A stretch of 64,000 nt of DNA from Pedobacter sandarakinus (GCF_026240095.1 NZ_JAPIVG010000005.1:1-64000), one strand, 5' to 3'; positions 35,501 through 43,721 are shown, numbered from the stretch's first letter. Notes: generated by a model not told the origin, from the sequence alone. Program-made: numbers and translations.

Positions 35501-35752
35501 GTGGTGAGTGCCGGGATTCGTTTAAGGCCGATCCTGATGACCAGTTTTGCGATGATAGCCGGGATGATCCCGATGGCCTCTGGGTTGGGCGAATCCGGTG
35601 AACAGACCGCGCCGCTCGGCAGGGCTGTTATTGGCGGGCTATTCTTTTCAACCCTTGCCGCGCTCTTCATCCTTCCGCAGGTTTTCGCCTGGGTACAGAA
35701 AAAAAGCAGCTTAAAAGAACCAAACCTAATGCCTAGAAAAACAAGAATTTAA
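32531..35752 (+). CDS. RND-family efflux pump (AcrB/MexF-like)
   Basis: The 1073-residue inner membrane pump has the RND layout: TM1 at the N-terminus, a large periplasmic loop, TM2-6 (LLTGLMVLLFLRDLRSSLIV, then GLALAIGILVDQATVTIENI with the TM4 Asp of the proton relay), a second loop and TM8-12 (AFAILVIFLLLAANYQSFKL, ending LGRAVIGGLFFSTLAALF). A His/Glu/Lys-rich cytoplasmic segment (HYDHGKIHAHAGEALDERQ) lies between the halves near residue 495-545. Substrate is unknown. The absence of CusA-type Met-rich hallmarks and the general HAE-like sequence fit drugs or organic compounds as well as metals. Confidence 0.93.
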   Translation: MSMVTSALKKPITTVVITASLLLFAVLSALKIPIDIFPQLNSPTIYVIESYGGMSPQQMEGFFSTRLQDQFLYVNGVKNITAKNIQGLTMLKLSFYESTNMAEASAQVALQVNRAMKFFPPGALPPQVVRFDASSLPVGQLVLSAKSRSLKEIYDMAATRIRPMFSSVAGLSAPPPFGANSRSITISVDPSKLRSYNLTPDEVVGALSKFNVMSPSGNLRLDNTMMVTSMNSLVKTVDEFNNIPIATKNGVSILVRDVARVADAADVTVDYALINGKRSVYIPVVKTADASTWSVVKSLKAKIPEMQSLLPDDVHISYEFDQSVAVINSVKSLITEGGLGALLTGLMVLLFLRDLRSSLIVVITIPVSILIGVLLLGMFGQTINIMTLSGLALAIGILVDQATVTIENIHQHLEMGKPKREAIYDACEEIAFPLLLILLCILAVFAPSFMMNGIPKAMFLPLSLSIGFTMVVSFIVAQTLVPILSNWMINEERYQHYDHGKIHAHAGEALDERQGEQVEKHLQNEKDEPEKNDFFERVKVRFMAIIQRWMPMKKGIVGIYLVLVISLAGLGFVFIGKDMMPKLNNGQFQIRIKAPDGTRLERTEEKFKQVLSIINQTVDNHIAVSSGYVGLIPSSYGTSNLYIFNTGTHEAVLQVNLDEDYKVNMDELKDALRKNIAYKLPDLRITFEPIDMTEKIMSQGAATPIEIRVAGKDMDQIESYANKVLSKLKKIDYLRDIQIAQPLHIPVVSITLDRLKAAQFGLNVVDIARSVTASTSSSRFTEKNQWLDEKTAYTYQVQVQVPEYVMNTMDELKEIPLVKGQSSPVLGDIATFNTSYLPGEYDRSGPRRFLTVSANIYKKDLGTATADVEKALKSVGTPPKGLTAEVKGMSSLLTETLSSLQGGLAFAILVIFLLLAANYQSFKLSLTVLSTVPAVILGSLTALLLTGSTLNLQSYMGMIMSTGVSVANAILIVTNAEKLRLDYKDSTRAAVVSAGIRLRPILMTSFAMIAGMIPMASGLGESGEQTAPLGRAVIGGLFFSTLAALFILPQVFAWVQKKSSLKEPNLMPRKTRI

Positions 35753-35764
35753 AAGATAAACAAC

Positions 35765-36844
35765 ATGAAAACCAGATTCATTCCCATCATAATAATTATA
35801 AGTACTCTGGCCGCGTGTGGCGGAAACCAGAAGCCCGTGAACATCAGTCCCGAAAAAAACGGCAAGGAAGCCAAATATGAAACCACAAAGGTCGAAGAAG
35901 AGGCCCTTTCCAGTTTTACCCGCATTCCCGGGGTGCTCAAGCCTTTCAACCAGGTAAACATTTTTCCCAAGGCCAATGGTTTTGTAAAAGCAATACTGGT
36001 CGATTTGGGTTCTAAGGTGACCAAAGGCCAGCTGCTGATGACCCTGGAAGCACCGGAACTCGAATCACAATTGCAATCGGCAAATTCCCGTTACCTGCAG
36101 GCACGGGAGACCGCATCGGCGAGCAGTGAGAAATACAGACGTCTGAAAGAAGCAGCAAAAGAGGAAGGTTCGGTATCTCCGCTAGAACTTGATAATGCGC
36201 TTTCCAGGATGAAAGGAGATAAGGCCATAGCGGAGGCTGAGCGGTCAAATGTATCCTCCGTACGTACCATGCAGGACTACTTGAAAGTATATGCGCCTTT
36301 TGACGGGGTGATCGTTGACAGGAATGTATCACCGGGAGCACTGGTGTCGGCGGGCAAATCTTCGGACCTACCCATGCTGGTATTGCAGGACCTGACCCAC
36401 ATGAGGCTTGAAGTTTCTATACCTGAGGATTATGTAGACAAAGTGGACCTAAGCCAGATGGTCAAGTTCCGCTTCAATGCGCTGCCGGGGGAACAGCGCC
36501 AGGCCAAGATCAGCCGGTCTGCAAATTCACTGGGCAACATGCGCCAGGAAATCGTCGAGGTTGACGTGGCCAATAAAGATAACAGGTTGAAGGCCGGCAT
36601 GTATGCCGAGGTTGAAATCCCGCTTAAATCCGGTGCGACTTCGCTTCTTGTGCCTAATTCTGCTATCGTGCGTTCTACAGAACGGAAGTACGTAGTGGAA
36701 ATTGCAAATGGTAAAGCCAAGCTCGTTGACATTAAGGAAGGGATGAAGGGAACAGAGATGACCGAGATTTTTGGTTCCATCAAAGCCGGGACAGAGATTA
36801 TTTCGCCCGCGAACGATGAGATCAAAAGCGGTCAGACGCTATAA
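35765..36844 (+). CDS. RND periplasmic adaptor lipoprotein
   Basis: The 359-residue protein has a lipobox (STLAAC, Cys at about residue 19). The membrane-fusion-protein order is visible: barrel/lipoyl start GFVKAILVDLGSKVTKGQLL, a coiled-coil hairpin (about 95-165), a second lipoyl half VYAPFDGVIVDRNVSPG, then the beta-barrel SQMVKFRFNALPGEQRQAKI. It bridges the RND pump and TolC. It is third in the operon and is closed by a strong terminator 5 bases after its stop. Confidence 0.93.
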   Translation: MKTRFIPIIIIISTLAACGGNQKPVNISPEKNGKEAKYETTKVEEEALSSFTRIPGVLKPFNQVNIFPKANGFVKAILVDLGSKVTKGQLLMTLEAPELESQLQSANSRYLQARETASASSEKYRRLKEAAKEEGSVSPLELDNALSRMKGDKAIAEAERSNVSSVRTMQDYLKVYAPFDGVIVDRNVSPGALVSAGKSSDLPMLVLQDLTHMRLEVSIPEDYVDKVDLSQMVKFRFNALPGEQRQAKISRSANSLGNMRQEIVEVDVANKDNRLKAGMYAEVEIPLKSGATSLLVPNSAIVRSTERKYVVEIANGKAKLVDIKEGMKGTEMTEIFGSIKAGTEIISPANDEIKSGQTL

Positions 36845-36848
36845 AACA

Positions 36849-36877
36849 TTGCCGGGCGGATATTAGCCGCCCGGCAA
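36849..36877 (+). terminator. Strong intrinsic terminator of the efflux operon
   Basis: TTGCCGGGCGG (36849-36859) pairs perfectly over 11 bp with CCGCCCGGCAA (36867-36877) around a 7-base loop, followed by ATCTTTTTATTA. Confidence 0.9.
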
Positions 36878-36912
36878 ATCTTTTTATTAGTCAGATAAGA
36901 AAAAAGGAAAAT

Positions 36913-37143
36913 ATGAAAGATTTAGAATTTAACCATGAGTTTGAAATCGGGGGAAAACACATTTGCATAGATGTCCCAAAGAAAAGATGCAACCAGGTCT
37001 ACATCGAGGGAGAGCTGGTTGGGACGGTTTGGGAATGTAAAAAACAAGGGGTAATATCCTTTGTATCAAGAGATTTTAAGCTTGCCCCTTACCTGGAAAG
37101 CATTGCGGCCGAGTTAAACATTTTTTACAGGACCTCCCTATGA
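36913..37143 (+). CDS. Small hypothetical soluble protein
   Basis: A 76-residue protein with two Cys in KHICIDVPKKRCNQVYIEGE and a third in WECKKQG. No signal peptide, no helix of membrane type and no recognised family. The stop overlaps the ATG of the following gene by 4 bases (ATGA), which supports its being real and co-translated. Confidence 0.65.
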   Translation: MKDLEFNHEFEIGGKHICIDVPKKRCNQVYIEGELVGTVWECKKQGVISFVSRDFKLAPYLESIAAELNIFYRTSL

Positions 37144-37706
37144 GTGCCTATGCCGGATGGACATTTCAACCTTTTCTGATCTGTTTCCTGTTATTAATGA
37201 CTGTAAAGGTAAAGGCGCAAGATCAAACTGCCGTCCCCAAGATATCGGTAGGCTTTGTCATGGGCTTTCCGACCGGTAAGACGGCTAAAACTTATGTCAA
37301 CGGATATGGGGCATCAACAAAGGTGGAATTCAAGGTTTCGGAGCACCTCAACCTAACCGGATCTGCGGGCTATATGACTTTCCGCTACAGGGATGAGGTA
37401 AAAAAACGTCTCGATTATTTAGGAGAGCCAACAAGCATGAATGGTGTTGTTCCAATTAAAGTCGGAGCAAAATATTACTTTGAAGGTATCTATTACGCTG
37501 CCCTTGAGCTTGGTGCAGCAAATACTCTTGGAGACCGGCTGAATACCTCTTTTGCCTACGGACCGACTTTGGGTGCCAGCATTCCAATTTCGAAGCATTA
37601 TAGTGCAGATCTCGGCCTTCGTTATGAGGGTTGGAAAAGCAGCGGAGGGCAGGTTTCCTTTTTTGGACTTCGTTTGGCTCTGGCAATTTCAGGAACTAAA
37701 AAATAA
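37140..37706 (+). CDS. Outer membrane beta-barrel protein
   Basis: The 188-residue protein has a signal peptide ending VKAQD. It has an alternating pattern with repeated G/aromatic strand ends (KISVGFVMGFPTGK, GVVPIKVGAKYYFEGIYYA, SADLGLRYEGWKSSGGQVSF), typical of small OmpA/OprF-type beta-barrels of Bacteroidota. The start overlaps the upstream small gene. Function unknown. Confidence 0.8.
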   Translation: MSAYAGWTFQPFLICFLLLMTVKVKAQDQTAVPKISVGFVMGFPTGKTAKTYVNGYGASTKVEFKVSEHLNLTGSAGYMTFRYRDEVKKRLDYLGEPTSMNGVVPIKVGAKYYFEGIYYAALELGAANTLGDRLNTSFAYGPTLGASIPISKHYSADLGLRYEGWKSSGGQVSFFGLRLALAISGTKK

Positions 37707-37737
37707 TAGGCAAAATATTTAACCTAAAATTTAAATT

Positions 37738-37920
37738 ATGACAGAGAAAAATATTTCACAACCATTTGAAACTTTTGACCATAATAAATCCTCAGCAAAG
37801 GGTGGAGATAACGCATATCACCCCGCAAACCAAGATAGAGAGGTTTTATTGCGTTACCTGCTGGAGCGGTTGAACCTGGAAACCGGCCATCTCAATGAGA
37901 AGCGAAAATTGAGGAAGTAG
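37738..37920 (+). CDS. Small hypothetical protein
   Basis: A 60-residue hydrophilic protein, 31 bases downstream of the barrel gene. The last half (LLRYLLERLNLETGHLNEKR) looks like an amphipathic helix. No family recognised; support is context and composition only. Confidence 0.5.
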   Translation: MTEKNISQPFETFDHNKSSAKGGDNAYHPANQDREVLLRYLLERLNLETGHLNEKRKLRK

Positions 37921-38008
37921 GGGCCTTTTTAGACCTTTAAAAAAACATTCGTAGGAATGGCAAATCAGATTTATTATAACCAGGGGCAACCCACAATATG
38001 CATGACAA

Positions 38009-38365
38009 ATGGAAAAGATGATATATCTTTTGGAAAATGATGAGGGTATAACCGAAGTATTACAGCTTCTTTTTAACAGTGAGGGGTACGGGGTTTCCGC
38101 GTTTTCTTCGGTAAGCTCGTTTATGGCAGGGCTAAGTGATCATGTTGCAGATCTTTTTCTGCTGGATGTTATGCTCCCCGATGGAAACGGCATTGAAGTC
38201 TGCAGTTACCTGAAGTCCTTAGAGAAAACCCGGAATGTTCCGATTATCATGATGAGTGCTCATGCGGACCGTTATGACATCAGAAGGGGCTGCGCTGCAG
38301 AGAATTTTATTAAAAAGCCTTTCGATATTCACGACCTGCTGCGTTTGGTAGCGAAACATATTTGA
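38009..38365 (+). CDS. Stand-alone response-regulator receiver domain
   Basis: The 118-residue protein is a single CheY-like receiver. The phosphorylatable Asp is in FLLDVMLPDGNG (about residue 53), the acidic pocket is E9/D11, the Ser of the switch is in IIMMSAHA, and the Lys is in FIKKPFD. No output domain follows. No histidine kinase is adjacent. It lies at the end of the small-gene group behind the efflux operon and could modulate a distant kinase or regulator. Confidence 0.9.
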   Translation: MEKMIYLLENDEGITEVLQLLFNSEGYGVSAFSSVSSFMAGLSDHVADLFLLDVMLPDGNGIEVCSYLKSLEKTRNVPIIMMSAHADRYDIRRGCAAENFIKKPFDIHDLLRLVAKHI

Positions 38366-38438
38366 CCGGTGATAAAGTACGGGTTCTCTCAAGTTTGGTA
38401 TTCGTGCTCACAATCAGTGTTTCCATGTCAGAGATCCG

Positions 38439-38828
38439 CTAAGTCGTTCTTACAAGATATATCAACAAAAGCATGCTTGAAATGAAAATAACCACGGTAA
38501 GGACTTTGATGAGTGTAGAGGAATGGTAATAACTGCCTTGATTAATAAGTGTATGAGTTTTTTGATAGCGCATAAATGCCAGGATGATGGTCAGTGCGCC
38601 TACCCCGACAAGAAGTATTCCTATCCTCTGTGAGTTGCCGGTTTGGTGTACGACGGCTTTGGCCCCAAGAGCGAGAGTGATCTGCTTGATAAAAAGTGAA
38701 AACTTTACCACCACAAAACCAAAGCCCATAATTCCTATGCTAGTTCTTATCCAGGCAAGAAAAGTCCGTTCGTTGGCCAGATGGTCACCAGTGTTTGATT
38801 TAGGAATGGCTTGTTCTTCTTTTTCCAT
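38439..38828 (-). CDS. DUF202 (YidH-like) membrane protein (copy 2)
   Basis: The 129-residue protein is called from ATG 38828 (MEKEEQ); a frame from 38873 adds 15 residues. It has the HLANERTFLAWIRTSIGIMG signature and three helices, and is a paralogue of the protein at 24739-25128. It is convergent with the receiver-domain gene. Both copies neighbour a TsdA/DsrE module, so DUF202 may travel with these sulfur cassettes (inference). Confidence 0.88.
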   Translation of the reverse strand: MEKEEQAIPKSNTGDHLANERTFLAWIRTSIGIMGFGFVVVKFSLFIKQITLALGAKAVVHQTGNSQRIGILLVGVGALTIILAFMRYQKTHTLINQGSYYHSSTLIKVLTVVIFISSMLLLIYLVRTT

Positions 38829-39168
38829 TATTGATAATATTGGTTGACGGATCACCGCATGCCTGATTAACAAAATTTTATCAATGCTGTTTGGGCGAGT
38901 ACTGTTTTAATTATGTAGCTTTTCGATAAATTCCCTAGCATTTTTAAATGCGTTACTCCGCACAGCACATACGATGATAGACAATTTTGTCGAACCTTTT
39001 GAATTTTAGTGTTGCCGGCATAAGCCATTGATATTTAAACATGACAATAATTTTCGGCGTTTGCGGCCCCGGGTGAAATGGATCCGGCACAACTGATCCT
39101 AATCTTTGCATCGTATCCAAATACCAATTTGCACCTTTTAAAGATTCACTGCCGTTTTGGTTTTTACA
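38829..39168. other. Intergenic region, no gene seen
   Basis: About 340 bases between the DUF202 gene and the end of the TsdA/DsrE operon, with no credible open frame. No strong terminator was identified. Confidence 0.45.
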
Positions 39169-39624
39169 TTAGGGATGAACGATTACCCATCCTTCCGCCG
39201 AACGGATGATGATCTCTCCGTTGCCGCTTGGCACATAGCTGATGAAATCGAAGAGATCTGACTTATCGATTTTCCGCTCGCGAACGGTATTCTCGCACTG
39301 CGCCAGAATTACGCCCTTTGACTTTAGCAAATTAAGCTGCTCAAGGAACTTTCCATCCTTGCGATAAACCGCCACGCCATCCCCGAAGGCGATAAGCTCA
39401 ACCTCCAGTTTTCCCTTCAATCTTGGATCCTCCAAAGCATTGTTGATGTTCCTGAGTGTTCCCGAAATATGTTTTTCCTCGGCACTGTTAAGTACATATA
39501 GCGCTTTATATGATTTCTTTTTTGCAACAGCACCCGTAAACGGTTTTTTTGTCTCCTGTGCAGATACATTGGTGGTGATGACCATCATGATGACAAGCTG
39601 GAGTAAGATCAGTAATTTTTTCAT
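39169..39624 (-). CDS. Secreted DsrE-family protein (copy 2)
   Basis: The 151-residue protein has a signal peptide ending NVSAQ. It closely resembles copy 1 along its length (ELIAFGDGVAVYRK; GVILAQCENTVRERKIDKSD; DFISYVPSGNGEIIIRSAEG), with the conserved Cys in LAQCEN. It starts 4 bases after the TsdA-like cytochrome gene and is last in the operon headed by an ETHE1-like dioxygenase. It is likely a periplasmic sulfur-carrier-like partner of the cytochrome (inference). Confidence 0.87.
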   Translation of the reverse strand: MKKLLILLQLVIMMVITTNVSAQETKKPFTGAVAKKKSYKALYVLNSAEEKHISGTLRNINNALEDPRLKGKLEVELIAFGDGVAVYRKDGKFLEQLNLLKSKGVILAQCENTVRERKIDKSDLFDFISYVPSGNGEIIIRSAEGWVIVHP

Positions 39625-39628
39625 GTTT

Positions 39629-40708
39629 CTATTTTTTCTGTTTTATAGGTGCGTGCTGTTCAGCCATGTCAATAAAGGGACCATATTTATGCTGCTTTTC
39701 GCTAAAGTGATCTGCATATGGCCCGAAGGGATAATCTATTGGCTTTGTGTACAGGTTTTTATAGTCGTTTTTGGAATCCAGGTGCGGTCTGGGCTGCGCA
39801 TTCACAAATGCAGCTACGTCCCAGGCTTCCGCATCCGTTAAGTTCGGATCTTTGTAGGTGGCGCCATAAGGCATGTTGTTTTTGACAAATCCTGCAAAAT
39901 TTCCAAGCCTGAACATTCCTGCACCATCGTTATAGCTGTCCCTGCCCCAAAGGGGAGGGTACATATATCCTTTTCCATCAGGTGAGGCAACGCCTTTGCC
40001 CGTTTCTCCATGACAGCTGCTGCATTTGGAGGCATATACCATTTTCCCCTTCAGGGGATCTGCAGGCACATCCAGATATGGGATTTTTTTTACCGAATTA
40101 TCCGCAATGGAATGTGCGGCATCCTGTTTTTTTCCAACCCATTTTAAATAGGCCAACATGGCGACCATTTCCCTGGAATTTCTTCCCGGAGCTTTGCCGT
40201 TCATGCTTCGCTCGAAGCACTCATTAATCCGTTCAAAGGCTTCTTCCTTTCTACCGCTTCTTGCGCTCATTTTTGGAAAACCTGCATAAAAGATGGAGAA
40301 ATTATTCGCAAAGGGCCTGGTTCCTGCATCCAAGTGGCAGTTCTGACAATTCATACCATTAGTCAGCTTTCCTACGATACCCTGCGGCCCTAAATAGTAT
40401 GCCGTACGGACAATCAAATCCCGGCCATACCTGATCAGATCCGCATCAGCTTTGCCCTGAAGCTGCATCGTATCAGGCGCCTTCCAATATTCGGGTTTAG
40501 CAACACGGCGCTCTAAAGGTTTTATTTGATTCTTTTGAATGGATGGATTAGGCTTATCCGCATAGAAACTTTTTGGAAGATGAAATCCGCTGAGTGCTAA
40601 AACAAGAGAAAACATGATCACAACGAATAGAAATGACGTCCATACGAGATATTTTCCAAACCGGGCAAATACCTGCAGTTTATCCTCGTTGTTTCTTTCT
40701 GTTTTCAC
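39629..40708 (-). CDS. TsdA-like membrane-anchored dihaem cytochrome c (copy 2)
   Basis: The 359-residue protein has an N-terminal anchor (about residues 15-38), two CxxCH motifs (CQNCHLDAGTRPF and CSSCHGETGKG), the TsdA-type ligand Cys in RINECFERSMNGKAPG, and KNNMPYG with DAEAWDVAAFVNAQPRPH. It matches thiosulfate dehydrogenase (TsdA) features more strongly than copy 1 around the axial Cys. It is 12 bases downstream of the dioxygenase-rhodanese gene and 4 bases upstream of dsrE, in a unit with a Crp-type operator. Confidence 0.87.
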   Translation of the reverse strand: MKTERNNEDKLQVFARFGKYLVWTSFLFVVIMFSLVLALSGFHLPKSFYADKPNPSIQKNQIKPLERRVAKPEYWKAPDTMQLQGKADADLIRYGRDLIVRTAYYLGPQGIVGKLTNGMNCQNCHLDAGTRPFANNFSIFYAGFPKMSARSGRKEEAFERINECFERSMNGKAPGRNSREMVAMLAYLKWVGKKQDAAHSIADNSVKKIPYLDVPADPLKGKMVYASKCSSCHGETGKGVASPDGKGYMYPPLWGRDSYNDGAGMFRLGNFAGFVKNNMPYGATYKDPNLTDAEAWDVAAFVNAQPRPHLDSKNDYKNLYTKPIDYPFGPYADHFSEKQHKYGPFIDMAEQHAPIKQKK

Positions 40709-40720
40709 ACTTTTAAAATA

Positions 40721-42061
40721 TTAATTCTGAAAATCCTTAATGGCCTCACCAATATCAAGCACCTTTTGCTTGCCATCAATAACGGATGCAATCAGTGAGC
40801 TTGCAGCCGCACTTCTGTATCCACCGGCGCAGTGTACTGCTACGGGTTGCTCCAGCGGAATTTCGTTTACCCTTTCCCTTAAATTTCCCAGTGGAATATT
40901 TATGCTGTTCTCAAAAATACTGTTTTCCATACGCTCTGTCTTGTTCCTCACATCCACAATGGTATATCCATTTTGGTTCTCTTTAAAATTTTGGATATCG
41001 ATAATCTCATCCGGGACAGTTTCTACTGCGTTTATAAAACCGCCGGCAAGCTGCGTTTCATACCCGATGGATGCGGTCCTCGCGATAAGACTATGCAATG
41101 TAGCAAGATTTTCTGCCATAAGATAATAAGGCTCTTCAGGCTTCACAATGCTGCCCAGCCAGGTTTCAAATTTGTTTCCATCCATGATATTTACAGCGCC
41201 TTCTATATGTCCCTTCTTAAAAACATCTTCCCTTCGCGTATCGATAATTAGGGCATTTGGTTTTAAGTTTTCACCGGATTCCATGATCTGAACCGCACTT
41301 ACCGAATCTTCAAACGGTGCTGCGCCTTTCTTGTTCAAGGCCACATCAAAAGGGAAGTAAAATGGAATGAATGGCTGGTTTTCATTTAATGCGCTCACAA
41401 AATCGGCCTCAGTCATTTCCTGCAGTGACCAGTTACTTCTTTTTTCAGCACCAATGGTACTGCTATTGGCCTCGCTCAACGCTTTTCCGCAGAGCGTACC
41501 TGCCCCGTGTGCCGGATACAGAATCACTTCATCTGAGAGTTTCATCAGTTTGTCCCTTAATGAATGGTACATTTGGGCGGCAAGGAAATTGCGTTCCGCC
41601 ATTGAATCACCTCCGCTTTCCCTTAAATCCGGCCTTCCGCAGTCACCGATAAAAAGGGTATCTCCGGAAAATAGCGCTTTTTGTTTCCCATCGTGTTCGA
41701 GCAAAATACTGATACTATCCGGAGAGTGCCCCGGGGTGTTGATTGCCCTTAAGGTGATCTTTCCCAGGGTTATCGTCTGGTCTTCATCAAATGGGGAAAA
41801 CAGGTAGGACGGCGTATTGAGTTTGCTGCAATATATTGTTGCGCCGGTCTTATGATGGATTTCAAGATGAGCACTCACAAAATCCGCATGCGGGTGCGTC
41901 TCGATAACACCAACTATTTTGGCCTGGTGTTTTTCGGCAAAATGGTAATATGCAGACGGATCCCTGGAGGGATCGATCAATATGATTTCATTCCGGCATT
42001 CGCTCAGTACCGCGTAGCTGTAATGGGAGAGGTGCTTGTCTTCAAATTGTTCTATTTTCAT
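40721..42061 (-). CDS. ETHE1-like persulfide dioxygenase fused to two rhodanese domains (copy 1)
   Basis: The 446-residue protein has an N-terminal metallo-beta-lactamase domain (about 1-240) with the iron-binding motif THPHADFVSAH, NTPGHSPDSIS and LFSGDTLFIGDCGRPDL. The first rhodanese domain (about 255-340; IDTRREDVFKKGHIEGAVNI) lacks a catalytic Cys. The second (about 350-446) has the active-site loop HCAGGYRSAA. Such fusions oxidise glutathione- or other thiol persulfide to sulfite and shuttle sulfane sulfur. It heads the operon with tsdA-like and dsrE genes, under a promoter with a Crp-like palindrome. Confidence 0.9.
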   Translation of the reverse strand: MKIEQFEDKHLSHYSYAVLSECRNEIILIDPSRDPSAYYHFAEKHQAKIVGVIETHPHADFVSAHLEIHHKTGATIYCSKLNTPSYLFSPFDEDQTITLGKITLRAINTPGHSPDSISILLEHDGKQKALFSGDTLFIGDCGRPDLRESGGDSMAERNFLAAQMYHSLRDKLMKLSDEVILYPAHGAGTLCGKALSEANSSTIGAEKRSNWSLQEMTEADFVSALNENQPFIPFYFPFDVALNKKGAAPFEDSVSAVQIMESGENLKPNALIIDTRREDVFKKGHIEGAVNIMDGNKFETWLGSIVKPEEPYYLMAENLATLHSLIARTASIGYETQLAGGFINAVETVPDEIIDIQNFKENQNGYTIVDVRNKTERMENSIFENSINIPLGNLRERVNEIPLEQPVAVHCAGGYRSAAASSLIASVIDGKQKVLDIGEAIKDFQN

Positions 42062-42122
42062 GTGTTTTTATTTTTGATTAATGTGTTTAACGGTATGATT
42101 CCTGCCTTTGCCAGGTTTACAT

Positions 42123-42167
42123 CAAATTTACCCTTTAGCGGTTCTTCGCACTGTAACTTTTGTCACA
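42123..42167 (-). promoter_or_regulatory. Crp-type operator and -7 element of the dioxygenase/tsdA/dsrE operon
   Basis: On the minus strand the -7 element TAAATTTG (plus-strand 42123-42130) has its centre exactly 33 bp from the centre of a palindrome GTAAC-TTTT-GTCAC (42153-42166; TGTAA-N6-TCACA in Crp terms). No -33 TTTG is present; the palindrome occupies that region, as in class II activated promoters. Predicted leader about 58 bases. Confidence 0.72.
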
Positions 42168-42183
42168 GCGCCCCAAAATCTTC

Positions 42184-42561
42184 TCAGCAGTTTCTGCCTG
42201 CACTTTCATCATATTTGATCGGAGAGAGGATATGGAGCAAAAGGGTCCTGGCATAGCGGTAGTTGAAGGTGAACAGTAGGATGACCGGAGAAATAGTGGT
42301 TGCGATGATTGCCCACTGCTCTTCTTCGCCAAAGATCATGAATGCCAGAATGCCCGCATTGACAAGTTCTGCGACAATGAAAACATAGCTCACATACATC
42401 GCTCCGATAAAGAAGCCCGGCTCTATCTCATAGTTCAGGTTGCAGCAGGCAAATTTTTTATTCATCTGATCATATTTCCAATGGAACATGGAATGGGTAT
42501 ATAATTTTCCCTTTCGGCACCTGGGACATCTATGGTCTATTATAGCCCTTAGTTTGCTCAT
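42184..42561 (-). CDS. DUF983 membrane protein
   Basis: The 125-residue protein has an N-terminal zinc-ribbon-like CPRCRKGKLYTHSMFHW with further Cys (FACCNLNYEIEPGFFIGAMY), followed by two or three hydrophobic helices. This is the DUF983 layout (Cys pair, then membrane helices). It is the last gene of the leftward cluster with two YeeE/YedE proteins, ending 17 bases before the next operon's operator. Function unknown. Confidence 0.85.
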   Translation of the reverse strand: MSKLRAIIDHRCPRCRKGKLYTHSMFHWKYDQMNKKFACCNLNYEIEPGFFIGAMYVSYVFIVAELVNAGILAFMIFGEEEQWAIIATTISPVILLFTFNYRYARTLLLHILSPIKYDESAGRNC

Positions 42562-42575
42562 CAGATTCTATTTTA

Positions 42576-42989
42576 TTAATGAGGGAGCTTGCTTTTCATC
42601 GCTCCGTATAGATAGGTGCCCAGGAGCGCACCAAGGATGACCACCGCCATACCGGCATATCCGCTCCCAAGGTTGACGAACATGGGGCCGGGACAGGCGC
42701 CGGTGAGTGCCCAGCCCAGGCCGAAAATGGTGCCGCCTAGTAGGTATTTTATATAGGCCTTGTCCTTATCGTGGAAGACAATCGGATTTCCGGCCAGATC
42801 CTTGGCTTTGAATTTTTTGATCAGCCATACTGCAATTACGCCAAGTACAACGGCCGTACCAATAATTCCATACATATGGTAAGACTGGAAACGGAACATT
42901 TCCTGGATCCTGTACCAGGAAACAGCCTCAGACTTGGTCATGATGATTCCGAAAAGTGTTCCTGCAAGAATATATTTTATGAATTTCAT
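42576..42989 (-). CDS. YeeE/YedE family half-transporter (DUF6691-like)
   Basis: The 137-residue protein is called from ATG 42989, where MKFIKYILAGTLFGIIMTKS begins; a frame reaching 43124 lies inside the neighbour. About four helices are present, with the motif GLGWALTGACPGPMFVNLGS carrying the family Cys. YeeE/YedE half-size pairs take up or export thiosulfate or sulfane-sulfur species. It starts 11 bases after the first YeeE/YedE gene, so the two probably form one transporter. Confidence 0.88.
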   Translation of the reverse strand: MKFIKYILAGTLFGIIMTKSEAVSWYRIQEMFRFQSYHMYGIIGTAVVLGVIAVWLIKKFKAKDLAGNPIVFHDKDKAYIKYLLGGTIFGLGWALTGACPGPMFVNLGSGYAGMAVVILGALLGTYLYGAMKSKLPH

Positions 42990-43000
42990 TTTTTTTAGAT

Positions 43001-43558
43001 TTAAAAGATAAAAGGCATGATGAGGAAAGTCATGATCAGGCCACCAACAAAGAAACCGATTACGGCTACTAGTGATGGTACTTGCAGATTCGAAAGCCCG
43101 GATATGGCGTGACCAGAAGTACAACCGCCTGCATAACGAGATCCAAAACCGACTAATAAACCACCGATGAGTAAAATAGCCAGCGTTTTTAAATCTTTCA
43201 TTGCTTCCAGTGAAAACAGGCCGGTTGGATTTAACCCACCATCGAACTTAATGCCCAATTGATTTAAATCGGAGATTGTGGCGGATGATAATTTTACGGG
43301 AGATGGACTGCTAAGGTAATTTGTAGCAACAAATCCACCTATTACCGAGCCGATAAGGAACATGAGGTTCCAGGTCTGGTCTTTCCATTTAAAATCAAAA
43401 AATTTTACTTTCCTGCCTGCTCCGGCTATGCTGCACATCGTTCGCAGGTTTGATGAAAAGCCAAAGGACTTTCCGAAAAAAAGTAGGATGAGCATAATGA
43501 GTACGATCATGCTGCCCGAGAAATACCAAGGCCAGGGTTGTTTAATAAAATCAATCAT
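43001..43558 (-). CDS. YeeE/YedE family transporter half (TsuA-like)
   Basis: The 185-residue membrane protein has the hallmark GFGSRYAGGCTSGHAISGL near residues 135-155, with the Cys that in TsuA-type proteins relays thiosulfate. Five or so helices are predicted. It pairs with the next gene and sits in a cluster with rhodanese and persulfide dioxygenase genes, so transport of thiosulfate or a related sulfur compound is likely. The direction of transport is not determinable. Confidence 0.9.
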   Translation of the reverse strand: MIDFIKQPWPWYFSGSMIVLIMLILLFFGKSFGFSSNLRTMCSIAGAGRKVKFFDFKWKDQTWNLMFLIGSVIGGFVATNYLSSPSPVKLSSATISDLNQLGIKFDGGLNPTGLFSLEAMKDLKTLAILLIGGLLVGFGSRYAGGCTSGHAISGLSNLQVPSLVAVIGFFVGGLIMTFLIMPFIF

Positions 43559-43721
43559 GTTTTTTTAAATGAAATGTTAATATGGGTGTTTTTGTTGTTG
43601 TTAAAAGGTAATGCCTGTGGCGGTTTGAGCAAGTAAGTGCTGAATCATTTTAGCAAACTGCCATCCCGAAGAAATCCGGCCGGCAGCGTTGAATAGATCA
43701 ATATTTCTTGAATATATTTCT

